Assembly: GCA_030770425.1 (NCBI GenBank) | Contig: JASJFT010000050.1 | Span: 124,001 to 188,000, forward strand | Length of the DNA stretch: 64,000 nt | Source: Darksidea phi | Taxonomy: Eukaryota; Ascomycota; Dothideomycetes; Pleosporales; Lentitheciaceae | Reading direction: 5' to 3' | Part shown: positions 19,579 through 29,749 of the stretch, piece by piece | Layout: each line of letters starts with the position of its first letter | Position numbering within the stretch: the stretch's first letter is position 1 | The notes under the pieces: model-generated | Database searches by the model: none | Told to the model about the DNA's origin: nothing | Seen by the model: only the letters and a program-made list of their open reading frames with translations | Program-made: the position numbers and the translations under genes

Positions 19579-21746
19579 TATATTTTGTTATGGGCTAGGC
19601 TCTGCCTAGCCCTTACATAGCGTCACGCGTGGCCCGCTACTAGGCGAGCGAGCGGGGCCTTTCCCCTATATAGCTAGTTGTTCTGAGGTTCAGTTTGATC
19701 AGAAGGATAGCCTGGCTGGCTGATGGCCGGAGCGCTAGCTACGCTTGAGTACCCCTGGTACCAGCCCATCACAAAAAGTAGTCTGGAGTCTAGGTAGAAC
19801 GCCCTCACTTCTTAGGGTAGAGTAATAGCCTATATAGGAGCGATCTATGTGAAGGGTGTAAGCAGGGTCATTGCAGCAAGATGGGACTATGGTTCTAGCC
19901 GAACTAGCGCTGATAACTATCGTAGCAGAGGCAAAGACCGTCCTATTTATAGCAGAATCGATGCCGTGGTAAGAGTACCACACTTTCGTATAGGATGAAG
20001 CTGTTAGAAGAGAGCAGAGAAAGCTGGATCATGACAGAGTCTATAGACTATGGGAGAAAGATCCCTTTGGTCTGTTATTGGTTCAAACAAGAGGTGAGGG
20101 AGTACTCGGGGTTCCGGGATCGGAAGCACCAAGATGTTGCAAAACGGTCGCAAATCGCTAAGGTGTCCACATTTTAGTCGCCGCGACGGTTCAGCTGAGG
20201 GCGGGCGATTGCACAGCCTAGTGTTGCGCGGTATGGTTGACATGTGGGGTTAGCGGAAGGCGACTTTGCAATGCACAAAACTGGAGAGACGAACACCTCG
20301 GTGACGCTAGCAGGGAGGGCGGCCGACCCGTTCCGGCACAGACCTTTGTCCAGCAGCGCCTAATTCTTTGCGTGGATGGGGATGGAGTCGGAATAAGTTG
20401 TCCGTAGGTGTATAGCCTATGGTGGGTGCGCCTCGCTAAATCGTTTCCGAGCACGCATCTTGGGCTTAAACCAGGCTCCACTGCGGGAACTAAAACGAAG
20501 CCACCCCACAGAAAATCTAGCCATGTTTGTAATTGTTATAGTAACAAGCTACACTCATCAACCCAGAAATGCCTAATATCTAGCCGCGCCCCAAATATGG
20601 GCTATTTCTGGCAATAGGGACCCATTTTGGGTCTCGCAGCGGACCATGTTTTGGTCCCCGCAAGTGGACCACCAGGCCCCGAGGGTAGGTTCCAGATCTT
20701 AACCTCTCCAAATCTAATCAGATGATGGCCTTGTACTTTATAGCACTTGGCGGTCGCTTCTTCGCCTGTCTTCTCCTTCAGAACCACCAACGCCTACGCT
20801 AATATCTCTCTTCATCCACACCGAAAAATCGAGCGCCTCCAGCGCAACCCTGTGGCCGGAGTGGGACGGCCATCCTCCCTGCTAGCGGTGGCAACTCCAA
20901 GTACCATCTCACATAGGCTGCACCTTACAGTGGTTTCTAAGCGAGCTCCAGTAACATTACTTTGGCCTGCCGTTTTAGAGAAAATCTACTTGTTTTTTTT
21001 TTCTTGTTTTTTCTCCATGACACCAATAGGGCTCTTTGTCAACCCCAGCGGCCAGGCACTCCTTGGCATAATTGGTGTTCGTACGCATTTGGGCTCGGTA
21101 AATCTCCCGCGAAAGCGACAAGCATAACGGGAAAAGACGAATTAGAACGACCTTACTTTGTAAGTGCATTCTAGGGTACAAATATTGCTGCATATGGCCG
21201 TTCGCGTCAAGATCATTGCCACCTGACCACACAGCCGTAGATTGTGCCGTGTCAGAGGAACGCTTATCAGCCTCGAGTCCCCCAGCTACGTTGACCTCCA
21301 AAGCCCAGAACGTACACCAGAATCTAGCAATATCCCTTCCTCCACCCTGTAGCATCACGCACACGGACGACTGTCGAGACAAGACAAGGCGGAACGCCAG
21401 CAGTACCTCACCCCTAACTATGCGAGTGGACTAGCTGCCTTTTATGCGTCAGGTCTAACACTAGCGAAGGTGCGAATTTCGCACGACTGTCAAGATCACG
21501 CCCGACGCCCGAGCCCAGAGGGGAGACGAATTCAAAGACTCCGAGAGAAAAAGGACTGCGAACGCGCAGATTGTAAAACCTCTGAACATTATGTGCCACT
21601 GACAAATACCTCGACGAATACCTCGTCTTAGGCCAACAACGCAAGAGATGGAGCAGCTATTGGAGGATATGCCGATGGGACAGATGAATACAACATGATT
21701 GTCACACAATAACTATTTCCGATAATCCTGTTCTCTTGTTCGTCTA
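19579..21746. other. Long gene-poor stretch right of the Fot1 element
   Basis: About 2.2 kb. At 19586 a sequence beginning TGTTATGGGCTAGGCTCTGC and containing a TATATAG about 100 bp on looks like the start of an LTR, but no partner LTR was found. Hairpin-like repeats lie at 20587-20657. Overlapping short frames at 20750-21380 on both strands show no domain. No gene is supported. Confidence 0.5.
20587..20657. repeat. Three consecutive small hairpins
   Basis: Imperfect inverted repeats follow each other: gcccc-aaatat-gggc at about 20588-20602, gaccca-ttt-tgggtc at 20619-20633, and ggacca-tgttt-tggtcc at 20641-20657. The last two are diverged copies of a roughly 22-bp unit. Function unknown; likely a small palindromic repeat remnant. 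Confidence 0.5.
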
Positions 21747-22538
21747 CTATCCGTGTCTCGCTCTCTCTTCAAGCCAAGCTCGAATCTTACCTAGGCCAAT
21801 TTCATCGTGCTTCTGCGCTGAAGTCGTAAAGTCCTCATCGATCCACCCCGGCGTGCCCCCTGTGATAAGAGCGCTTTCAAAAGGTTGGCAAGAACCATAA
21901 TCGATAACGACAGGAGTATCATATCCGTCGATCATAATGTTCATTGGTGTGAGGTCATTATGTGCCAGCCCTAGTGAATGGAGATGGCGAACCGCGGATA
22001 TTATCTTCCTCATGCAATCCTCGACGTTGAAATGTCGCGCACCCTTCTGTAGTCGCTGCTTCAGTGTTATAGGATATCGATCTAAGATAAGGCCGACAAT
22101 ACGACCACGTTTAATCATACAACCGCGATAACCGATAATATGCGGATGTGGGTTACGCATTAGGAGCTCCATTGTCTCAACTTCCTGTAAAAGAAGCTTC
22201 GGTAATAGACCCGTATCGTTCAAAGCCGTGTTTAGCTTTGGGCCTTTTAAAAAGACATTACTGTCTATTAGCGTTGAAAAGACTGTAACATTCGAGGGGG
22301 CCTCAGGGTATACATCTTCGTCCGGAAGAAGTTTCAGGCTATTCTTGATATCTTTCGGAGTTAATTCGTACTTCCTGAGGTTTGACTGGCCGAAGTAGAC
22401 AATATATTCACTGGTGATGAAGCCAAACGACGAGTATAAAAATATTGGATTGCCGTGTTCGTCATCTTCCTCGGAGAATGCTTCGTAAAGGGGGGAAAGG
22501 TCTCGAACAGATTTTATTGGTAGCGCTTGTTCGTTCAT
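21747..22538 (-). CDS. Small atypical protein kinase-like protein
   Basis: Single exon, 263 residues. Seen: a divergent N-lobe with VFLKGP near residue 95 (candidate VAIK lysine), a helix-C-like glutamate in LLLQEVETMELLM, and hinge LILDRYPITLKQRL. The catalytic loop is AHNDLTPMNIMID (Asp and Asn of HxDxxxxN kept, Arg of HRD lost) and the metal motif is VIDYGSC (DYG for DFG). The usual APE region is GWIDEDF. The chain stops just after the subdomain IX-like KHDEIGLG, so the last third of a normal kinase C-lobe is missing. Such short kinases are common in fungal accessory DNA; activity is possible but unproven. No transmembrane part. Flanked by gene-poor DNA on both sides. Confidence 0.75.
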   Translation of the reverse strand: MNEQALPIKSVRDLSPLYEAFSEEDDEHGNPIFLYSSFGFITSEYIVYFGQSNLRKYELTPKDIKNSLKLLPDEDVYPEAPSNVTVFSTLIDSNVFLKGPKLNTALNDTGLLPKLLLQEVETMELLMRNPHPHIIGYRGCMIKRGRIVGLILDRYPITLKQRLQKGARHFNVEDCMRKIISAVRHLHSLGLAHNDLTPMNIMIDGYDTPVVIDYGSCQPFESALITGGTPGWIDEDFTTSAQKHDEIGLGKIRAWLEERARHG

Positions 22539-23611
22539 GCTTCGAAATGGTAGGGCGTCGAACTGGGTATATGTACGGTGTGATGGAGCACATTCGATTA
22601 TGGTTCAATAAATCTTGATGAAAGAAAATGTTAGTAACTTGTTGAAAAGTGCTAGGCTATATCTAAGGGGTGCGCAGGGCTACCAACAGACGCTTCAGAT
22701 CCCCTTTGAGGAGTATATATATCCAAGGGCGTTTCTGGGTATGCCCTCCGTTAAGTGCTTTGAAAGGCGGGATGACTCGCTGGACGTGCTCCCTCACGAT
22801 GCTCCAAGCGGCCGCGAAGACTATTGATTCGTGCGTTGACGTCGGCCGGGGGCAGTTGCTCTGCCTAGTTTTAAGGGAGGGCGTCGCAGTGCGCAGTTCG
22901 TCTGTATCAGCGCGTTGTCATTTGGGGCTCGAGTCGTGCGACACCAGAAAACACAGGAGGGGAGTTTCGCAGCCAGGCTTCTAGAAGGGCGCATTTATTT
23001 ACGAATCTCGCTTCCAATGATTACGTAAGGTAACTGACCTCAAGAAGCTTTGCAGGCTTTCGCCGGCGATTTTAGCACCACGGCCACCGATGGGCTTCCC
23101 ACCGGTCCATCATTCCAGAGCAGAAGTGATGAATGGTAGTTTGCTAAGTCAAACCCCTTGATTGATGAGCCGGCCGCACCACAACCACGCCACCTACCCG
23201 TTACTCAAAACTACTCGGCGCACGACTACCTAGCCAGGCCTTATCCAGCCTGCCGATGCGAATGCGTCCTAGTCGTACCGACAGGACACCCTCGGGCTTG
23301 CTCTGAGACCGAGATAAGATACGGTAAGGGTGTGCGAAACCTCTCTATGAGGACTTGTTGAGGCTACCGCGTTACAGATCCTTCTCTTTTCTAACCAGGA
23401 GAGTAAAAGAAATAAAGGTGTGAACAATCCATGATCGGCTGTCGTGACTGTGGCGCATGCGCTTAGTCAACTGAGCTCCTGAAGTTTCGAAAATCAGTGG
23501 TTGCTCGGTCAACAGCCGGCGGACTCAACGATCTAAGCGCACTCGATTTCAGGTTCGCGCTTCTCAACTATCGTACGTGCTTTCCCGTTCTACATCACTG
23601 TGCCGCGCCTT
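22539..23611. other. Intergenic region between kinase and nuclease-like relic
   Basis: About 1.07 kb. Holds the kinase promoter (minus strand) near 22540-22700. Short frames here lack any recognisable domain. No repeats noticed. Confidence 0.45.
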
Positions 23612-25185
23612 ATGGCAGGTGAATGGAACTTTGTTTGCTCATGGGCGTCTGATAGTTCCAATCGCGAATGTCCTGAGGCACCATTACAAGAACCTGTATC
23701 TACCGGTCATCGAGATGGGGCTACCTACATCGCTCCAGTATCTCCACCACTCTCGATTTCACCGAAGAAATCGTTTTCCGTTCCTAGACCACTCTCAAGA
23801 TCTCCATATCTGAAGCGTAACGCAAGTTCGAGCCTCTGTAGCTGCGATACCATGCCATCGCCGCGCAAGCGCACCAGGACCTAGGACGACCAGCTGTCCA
23901 TTACCGCAACTACCTCCGCATTCAGCGACATCCAACTACCTCCGGCCGCGCACTCACGATCGTCTTCTCCAGCCAAAGTTAGGGCGAATAGTCTTGTACG
24001 TGAGCTGCGAGATATCTACCGCTTCGCTACCCCGCCGCTCAGGTACACCACCTCCCCAGACGAGAACACCCCACAAAACGTGCTTGATATGATGTATGGA
24101 TTGCCCTTGCATGGGGTTGGAGTCATTCCTAGTACTCTAAAGGTCCGATGATCTTTTATCTGCGAACACATTTTGCGGCACTTAACGAGAGATATGTCTA
24201 GGAAACCATCAAAGCCAACTTACCTTTTGAACATATTCCCGACTACGCTTTCATGGCCTCCAGTACTAGCGATGAGTTTGCCGAGCAGAGCCTCTGGAGA
24301 ATAGCCACAAACACAGTTGCAAGAGCGAAGTCCTGTTTCATTGATAACGAACCGGAAGGCCCATGGTTGACGTTAGCGAACAAGCTCTTGGAAGACGTAT
24401 TTGCGCAGCCAGAGCTCGAAGGGATGCTATGCGTCAAGGATGTGTGAGTCCTGACTCTAACCAGGTTCTTTCGCGGCAAGTTTAACATAGGTCACAGCCA
24501 GTATAGCGACATCAATAGCGCCACCCTCCTTCCTCATGTGCACAACACCGCAATCCCCACCAAGAAAGCCGATCTTGCCATCGCAATCTCTACCCATACA
24601 CCCGCCACAGCGCCCATCTATACCGCACTTCGGATGTCCGATCCCATAATGCGGCTCAGCCAAATGTCCGAGACCAGCGTGAGCAGGCTAGCCTTACCTG
24701 GCTGTGTTGAGGTCGGCGAGCCTGGGAAAAGCTATCTCGAGGCTAGTCTACAACTTGGGGTGTGGTGCTTCGCGGGGCTAGCGAAGTTGGATGAATTGAA
24801 AGTGCGATCGAGGATGGCGAGTGGAGGAACGGCGGATGGAAAAACACCAACATCGGCGATCAATGGGCAAGCCCCCGCTATAGAGGGTGATAGCTATCCG
24901 GTTGAGGGCGGAAATTCAACGGCGGGATTCGTCGAATCTTATCAAATAAGCAGTGGTCTTCCAGTCTTTGGATGGACAGCCATCGGCATGGACTGGAAGT
25001 TACACATCGCCTACAGGGATCTTACTAACGATGGTGTTGTTGTATTGGGCCCTTTAGATAGTGGGGGCTTGGGATCGGCCATGGCGTTTTTCAAGCTGTT
25101 CCAGACAGCGACTGCGCTAGCGAAGTGGGCCAAAGAGACATACTGGATCGAGTTTATGAGGATTGTAGAAACACGGTTGAGATGA
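23612..25185 (+). pseudogene. PD-(D/E)XK nuclease-like gene with premature stop
   Basis: Three coding blocks: about 23612-24142, 24202-24443 and 24498-25185, joined by 59- and 54-bp introns that keep frame. The N-terminal part is Ser/Pro-rich with SPRKRTRT, then a TAG at 23882-23884 where relatives continue; CAG-to-TAG in CpA context would explain it. Downstream: LVRELRDIYRFATPPLRYT, ETIKANLPFEHIPDYAFM, KKADLAIAI (acidic site), CVEVGEPGKSYLEASLQLGVW (E-x-K-like site) and the C-terminal GSAMAFFKLFQTATALAKWA. This matches the fungal family with a PD-(D/E)XK-like fold often found in repeats and accessory regions. If translation starts downstream of the stop the core could still be made, so 'pseudogene' is a judgement. 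The first Met is uncertain. Confidence 0.65.
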
Positions 25186-25454
25186 GAGTTCTGACAGATC
25201 TCTAGTAACGACTTCACAGCGTGTATACCGATTTCATTTTCGTGGACTTTGTTTACGAGTGTACCGCCCTCCTGTGATAGACCTGCTACGATCAAGTTGG
25301 TGTTTCCTACCACGATCACTTCTTCGCAGCAGTCACACAGCGCACTTCCTTGTTTCTCTTTCCAGCCTTCGCACAACGTCTTCGTACGATTTCTTCGCTG
25401 TGACCTTGGATTTGGCTTTAACCGCAAATTAGCATCTCATTTATTTTTTCCAGT

Positions 25455-25641
25455 GCGGCTTTCGGTGTACGGAGTCGACGTGAACCCTAAGTATGGTGAT
25501 AGACGGACACCGCTATCGTGGGCGGCAGAGAACGGGCACGAGACGGTAGTCAAGCTGGTGCATGATGCGGTGGCGGACGTGCGGTCGCAGAACTTAGTGC
25601 GACTGCACTTGCGGGCACTGTATATTCACTTAGGCGCTTAG
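25455..25641 (+). pseudogene. Ankyrin-repeat fragment
   Basis: An open stretch encodes one clear ankyrin repeat: GVDVNPKYGDRRTPLSWAAE followed by NGHETVVKLV, with the TPLxxAAxxGH core. It ends at a stop at 25639-25641. There is no second repeat and no upstream start, so this is a shard of a larger ankyrin gene, probably left by deletion. It is 270 bp downstream of the PD-(D/E)XK-like relic. Confidence 0.7.
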
Positions 25642-25749
25642 GGAAGTAACGGCTAACGTTTCTTTGCCATAGTATAGATAGGCATGGACTTAATTATGGG
25701 CACATGCACGTTGGAATGATACGTTATAATGCCTACATTCTGGTCAACC

Positions 25750-26480
25750 TGTAATAGTGACGGGGGGTGTACATAGAAGATAGAGGTAGTAGTATACTAA
25801 TATATCTATAGTAATACTATTCTTTGGTTATATAATTATAATAGGAGTTATAGAACTATATATTAATAAATAATAAATCAGTTTTAAGGTCCACACGAAA
25901 CATAGTGGGAGTTTATACACAGTAGAGGTGCTATACCCACACCTTATACACGATAATAGAGCTGTAGAGCTATACACAATAATACCGACGAGGTATTGTT
26001 TCGAACATCGGACATTGAGGCGACGAGCAATAACATATACTATCGAACCGCAGAGCCTGGTTGAGAGACCAACAGCGGTCGTGATGAGTTAGCACACCCA
26101 CACTACTGTCCACAGTATAAAAATTGCCTGCGATGATACCAGCCTCCCACTCACTACATCCACCTCTTATACTCAGCCATCTTCCTCACATATCATGTCT
26201 TCGCCAACGATCGTTCGCCTGGTCCTTCAGCAGGACAGTGAACTAGACTACAACTTGGTATCCAAACACGGGCGCTCTCAACCTTTCGAATATCGATAGT
26301 TATACTAAAATATAGGTCTTAGATAATTATAGTTAAAAATTATGACTAATAAACTTCTTATATTTTAAGATACTTGTAATAAAATATCTTTTCATATTAT
26401 CTTTTTAGGTTATTCAATAAGTTTAACGACATAATAGCTACTAGTTAATTGATAATTTTTTTTTATTAAAATTAGAGCCC
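25750..26480 (+). repeat. Probable relic of an LTR retrotransposon
   Basis: The segment begins TGTAATAGTGACGGGG, is AT-rich, and has a clear TATA box (tataaaa, 26116-26122) followed by a pyrimidine-rich leader. Then comes a short open frame from 26195, and ttggtatcc at about 26255-26263, like the primer-binding site (tggtatc...) used by Copia elements. From 26290 on it is strongly AT-rich with no coding sequence. No second LTR was found, so it is at best a truncated copy. Assignment to Copia is tentative. Confidence 0.4.
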
Positions 26481-26890
26481 TGCGTCCGCCTACTTACGTG
26501 GCAGTCTGGGCCCTAATCAGAGCCCCGCCGCTCTCCCATAATTTAGGGAGGACTGGAACCATAGTGACGCATATGTTATTGCAAAATATCAGTGTAGATA
26601 CTATCAAACGAACGATAACAGTGATCAAGTCTTTCCAAGAGAATCGGTCAGGAAAGACAGATATATGTATTAAAGATCGGAGTGCGAAGGCAGTGAAGTT
26701 GATCCGGGGTGTCAATACTCATTGTCTGTACTCTAAGTGCCATTATCTCGCTATTGTGACATAGTTCGTACTTCCGAGTCAAGTGTCAAATTGTATAGTG
26801 AGCAAAACGCCACCTTTGACCAGGTTACTATGTACTAAACAGGCCCTTCAACTAAGCCAAATTAGACTTTTATGTCCACTTACAATCTTT
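26481..26890. other. Spacer before the NMT1-like gene's 3' end
   Basis: About 400 bp with no supported gene; holds the 3' flank of the minus-strand NMT1-like gene. Confidence 0.45.
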
Positions 26891-27814
26891 TCATAGCTCC
26901 TTGATAACGGAATCATCTAAGAACGTTTCCAACTCCTTCGCAGTCGCCTTAGTCCTCCCATCCGTCTTCGCCAAATACGCATCCTCCTCAATCAGCAACT
27001 GCGGTACGTCCTTGCTCCACACCCCCGTCCACCAATGATCTTTCCAAACATCCTTCACAACACTAGCATCCATTCCGACCTCTTTCGCCACGAAACTGTA
27101 CACGGACTCAGGCTCATCATTGTAAACTTCGAGACTCTGGTTGAGTGCGCGTACAAAGCTGACAATGTCCTTGCGTTTGGCGGGATCGTTGAGTTTCTGT
27201 GTAGTGCTGTAGAGCGAGTAGATTTCGCGGTAGATGGAGGCGTTTTGGAAGAGAATGGCATTATCGCCTAGGGCTTTGGCACCGAGTTCCACGGCAGCCT
27301 CCCATATACCGAAAGCATCGATTTGCTTATTCTTGAGCATGGTGGGGAAGGTATCAGATCCGCAGGGTGCCTTCATACACACATTTCCGCTGACGACGGT
27401 GTACTGACCTTCCTGCACGCCCACACTAGCCATCATCCTTTGGATGAAGACCCCCGCACTCGTACCCCTCATGGTACCTATCTTTTTGCCCTTCAAATCT
27501 GCTAGCACCTTAATTCCACTCGCCTTATTCGCTACAATTCTATACGGAACTTCGCAGATGGTGTAGATAAGGCGGATGTTCTTGTGATTGGCATATTGTT
27601 TGAGACCTTGGGTTTCAGCATTGGCGGCGAGGTCGAAGGAAGAGTCGCTGCCAAGGTTTGCGACGCCACCGGAGACTAATGATGCAGCGGAGGAACCCTT
27701 ATAGAAGTTGCGGATGGCGTAGGGTTGGGGTGTGTGCTCGATCCATTGCAATGATGTTGCTATCTTCAAACTTGAGGCGATGGGTGCAAAGAGCACCACG
27801 AATGGGAGATACAT
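26891..27814 (-). CDS. Secreted NMT1/THI5-like solute-binding protein
   Basis: Single exon, 307 residues. The first 15 residues (MYLPFVVLFAPIASS) look like a signal peptide. The rest has the type II periplasmic-binding-protein layout of the NMT1/THI5/SsuA group: YEVPYRIVANKASGIKVLADLKGK-like core, GTMRGTSAGVFIQRMM, and DAFGIWEAAVELGAKAL. Two cysteines (VCMKAPCGSD) may form a disulphide, fitting an extracellular protein. In bacteria such proteins feed ABC importers of nitrate, taurine or thiamine precursors; fungi lack such importers, so the partner and ligand are unknown. Intronless in an intron-rich genome and next to repeats, which would fit bacterial origin by transfer, but that is inference. 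Not the fungal thiamine enzyme Thi5 itself: the His-rich active site was not seen. Confidence 0.75.
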   Translation of the reverse strand: MYLPFVVLFAPIASSLKIATSLQWIEHTPQPYAIRNFYKGSSAASLVSGGVANLGSDSSFDLAANAETQGLKQYANHKNIRLIYTICEVPYRIVANKASGIKVLADLKGKKIGTMRGTSAGVFIQRMMASVGVQEGQYTVVSGNVCMKAPCGSDTFPTMLKNKQIDAFGIWEAAVELGAKALGDNAILFQNASIYREIYSLYSTTQKLNDPAKRKDIVSFVRALNQSLEVYNDEPESVYSFVAKEVGMDASVVKDVWKDHWWTGVWSKDVPQLLIEEDAYLAKTDGRTKATAKELETFLDDSVIKEL

Positions 27815-28462
27815 GGTGGCCCGTTGCTAAGTTAGAAGTCGAGGAATTAGCAGAGAAGCCGGCCTGGGGACCCTGCATTTTTTATTTTGTGAGAACTGTA
27901 AGCCTCGCATGGTGCATTAAATGTGGAGGTAGCCTATATTGCAGAGGAATACTATCCATATATATATAGACAGGGGTGTAGGTGAACTCATTCATCTAAA
28001 CCTCGCGCTAGCAATTCAAGCATTCGCCTAGGGACAACTGCCGATGCTACTAATGTGAAATATGCGATTCTTGATTTGGTTAGAATCCAGAGCCTTCGGC
28101 ATTTTGAATCTGTGTCCTGAGCGTAATTGGGGGTTTCGTCGTGTTTACGTGCTCAAAGAGTAAATCAGAACAGTGCTCGGGGTGCGCGACAGTTCCTAAT
28201 AATGCCATATCCTACTGAGGATACATCTTGAACAAAGATGCTCCTGTGCCGTTTGGACCAATATATCTAGACCAAACAGGAGAAGGAATTACTAACAGAA
28301 GTGACTTTGACAATGGCAAAATATAATGATTCGTTCAATTCGGGGTTGGAACCGGGGGTAAACACAACTGTATAAAAAATCCGTGGAAATATAACGCCGA
28401 TGCATGCACCCCGCAGAACCAATATGTGTGATTGGGTGACACAGCCGATCGCTCGTAAAGCC
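27815..28462. other. Promoter of the NMT1-like gene and 3' flank of the hydrolase gene
   Basis: About 650 bp between two minus-strand genes. AT-rich microsatellite-like tatatatat at 27960-27967. No coding signal seen. Confidence 0.45.
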
Positions 28463-29502
28463 TTAATGAGATTGGATCCAACCGAGCATTTGCCCAAACG
28501 CCTGCGCCTGTGACTGCTTGATCTTTGGGTCGTCGTAATCTCCAAACACCGCGAAGCCGTGAGGCACTCCAGGGAAAACTTGAATCTCGTGCTCGACATT
28601 ATTCTTCTCCATGGCCCGACGACCTGGGGTCAAAACTTCGTCTTCCGGGAAGAGTGGATCGTCTTTCACTGCGGCAATATAGACCGGTACTTTGACGGCT
28701 TCCAGATCCTCCTTGGTCACCATAGTTCCGTGAGCAATAGCACCGGCTTTGATGACGGGCTCTTTCTTCACCGTGCCGTGTTCTTCATCTTTCGGGGTTT
28801 CTTGTCCCCATGCGACGGTGTCTGGGTGCTCGCCAGCCAGTTGTAGGATGTACTTGGCGCCGAAGCAGTACCCGACACCGTATATGCCTCCTCCGTTCGC
28901 GACAGCATCCGCAAACTCCTCCTTCGCTCCCTCGACCACTTTGTGTAGTAACGGCAGGACCTTCTCAGGCGTGTGCCTTGCAAGCCACATATCAATCATA
29001 AAAGCCTTCATTCCTTCGGCTGTCTTGAGCTTTATTGAGTCAAGCCACGAGGCGTCTTGTGGGAGCTGCGTCATGTCAACCGAGTTCGGCGCCGGGTCAT
29101 TCTCGAACTGGTCCGGCATGACGACTAGATAACCCTCTCCTGCATACTTGTCCGCCTGGAGCTGGTTGTTTGTCGACTTGAAGCCTGTGCCGCCTGTGAG
29201 GAGGAGCAATAGCTTCGAAGGTGCATGCGGATAATCTGAGGGTTTCGCGACATACACGTCGACTCCGCCAAGCTTGGTCAACTCGCCGGTGGGAATTTCG
29301 CCGGTCGGAACAGGTCTGTCCGTCGTGCAATGGTCCTGAGCCGATCAGCGGTATCTTTGTCGGGAAAGGTAGAACGTACTCCCATTGTCGGCCCCGCTTG
29401 CGCCGGCGTATCGCTCGGGAAGATGCTCTGTCCAGCAGGTGCTGATGTCGCCTCTTGTGCATCGCTCTCGGGGGCCTTTGTCGCCATGTCGTTGTCGGCC
29501 AT
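28463..29502 (-). CDS. Dienelactone hydrolase family protein
   Basis: Two exons, 29380-29502 and 28463-29335, with a 44-bp intron (gtacgt...ctcag), give 331 residues. The splice joins an N-terminal Ala/Pro-rich leader to DHCTTDRPVPTGEIPTGELT, a conserved family opening, and so is preferred over a later start. The alpha/beta-hydrolase core shows LLLLLTGGTGFKSTNNQLQA, the nucleophile elbow GVGYCFGAKY (Cys in place of Ser, as in dienelactone hydrolase), DDPLFPEDE for the acid and GVPHGFAVFG for the histidine, so the Cys-Asp-His triad is complete. The bacterial prototype hydrolyses dienelactone in chlorocatechol breakdown; fungal members act on various small esters and the substrate here is unknown. 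Cytosolic. Divergent from RPA1, 247 bp apart. Confidence 0.9.
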
Positions 29503-29749
29503 GGTGGATGTTGCGGCTCGTTAGAGGCGTCACCTGTCAACCTGGGAATGTGAAGCTGCGAGGGTCCGCTCACGTATATGGGTGTTATCAATTGCGGTCT
29601 AGTGCGGGGCTGCGCCACGAGCCTTGTCACGTGAACACTCTACGCGTCGCATCTTGAACGCGTCGGACTATGCCTGGTCCCTCTCAACTCGCCTCACCGT
29701 TATACCATCTCCCTCTTCCTCATCGCACACGTAATATCTTGGAATCAGT

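Noticed and set aside
19586..19710. LTR beginning TGTTATGGGC
   Set aside because: It has the look of an LTR start with a TATATAG, but no second copy, target duplication or internal sequence was found in the window, so it is only mentioned in the spacer entry.
20747..21382. Overlapping frames on both strands (126 and 135 codons)
   Set aside because: They overlap each other, have no start context or domain, and lie in a gene-poor region.
23430..23500. tRNA-like sequence (gcgcttagtcaactgagctc)
   Set aside because: It recalls a tRNA D-arm, but no matching acceptor stem or T-arm (GTTCGANTC) was found.
29097..29630. 177-codon frame on the minus strand
   Set aside because: Overlaps the dienelactone hydrolase exons in another frame; the hydrolase frame has the catalytic motifs.
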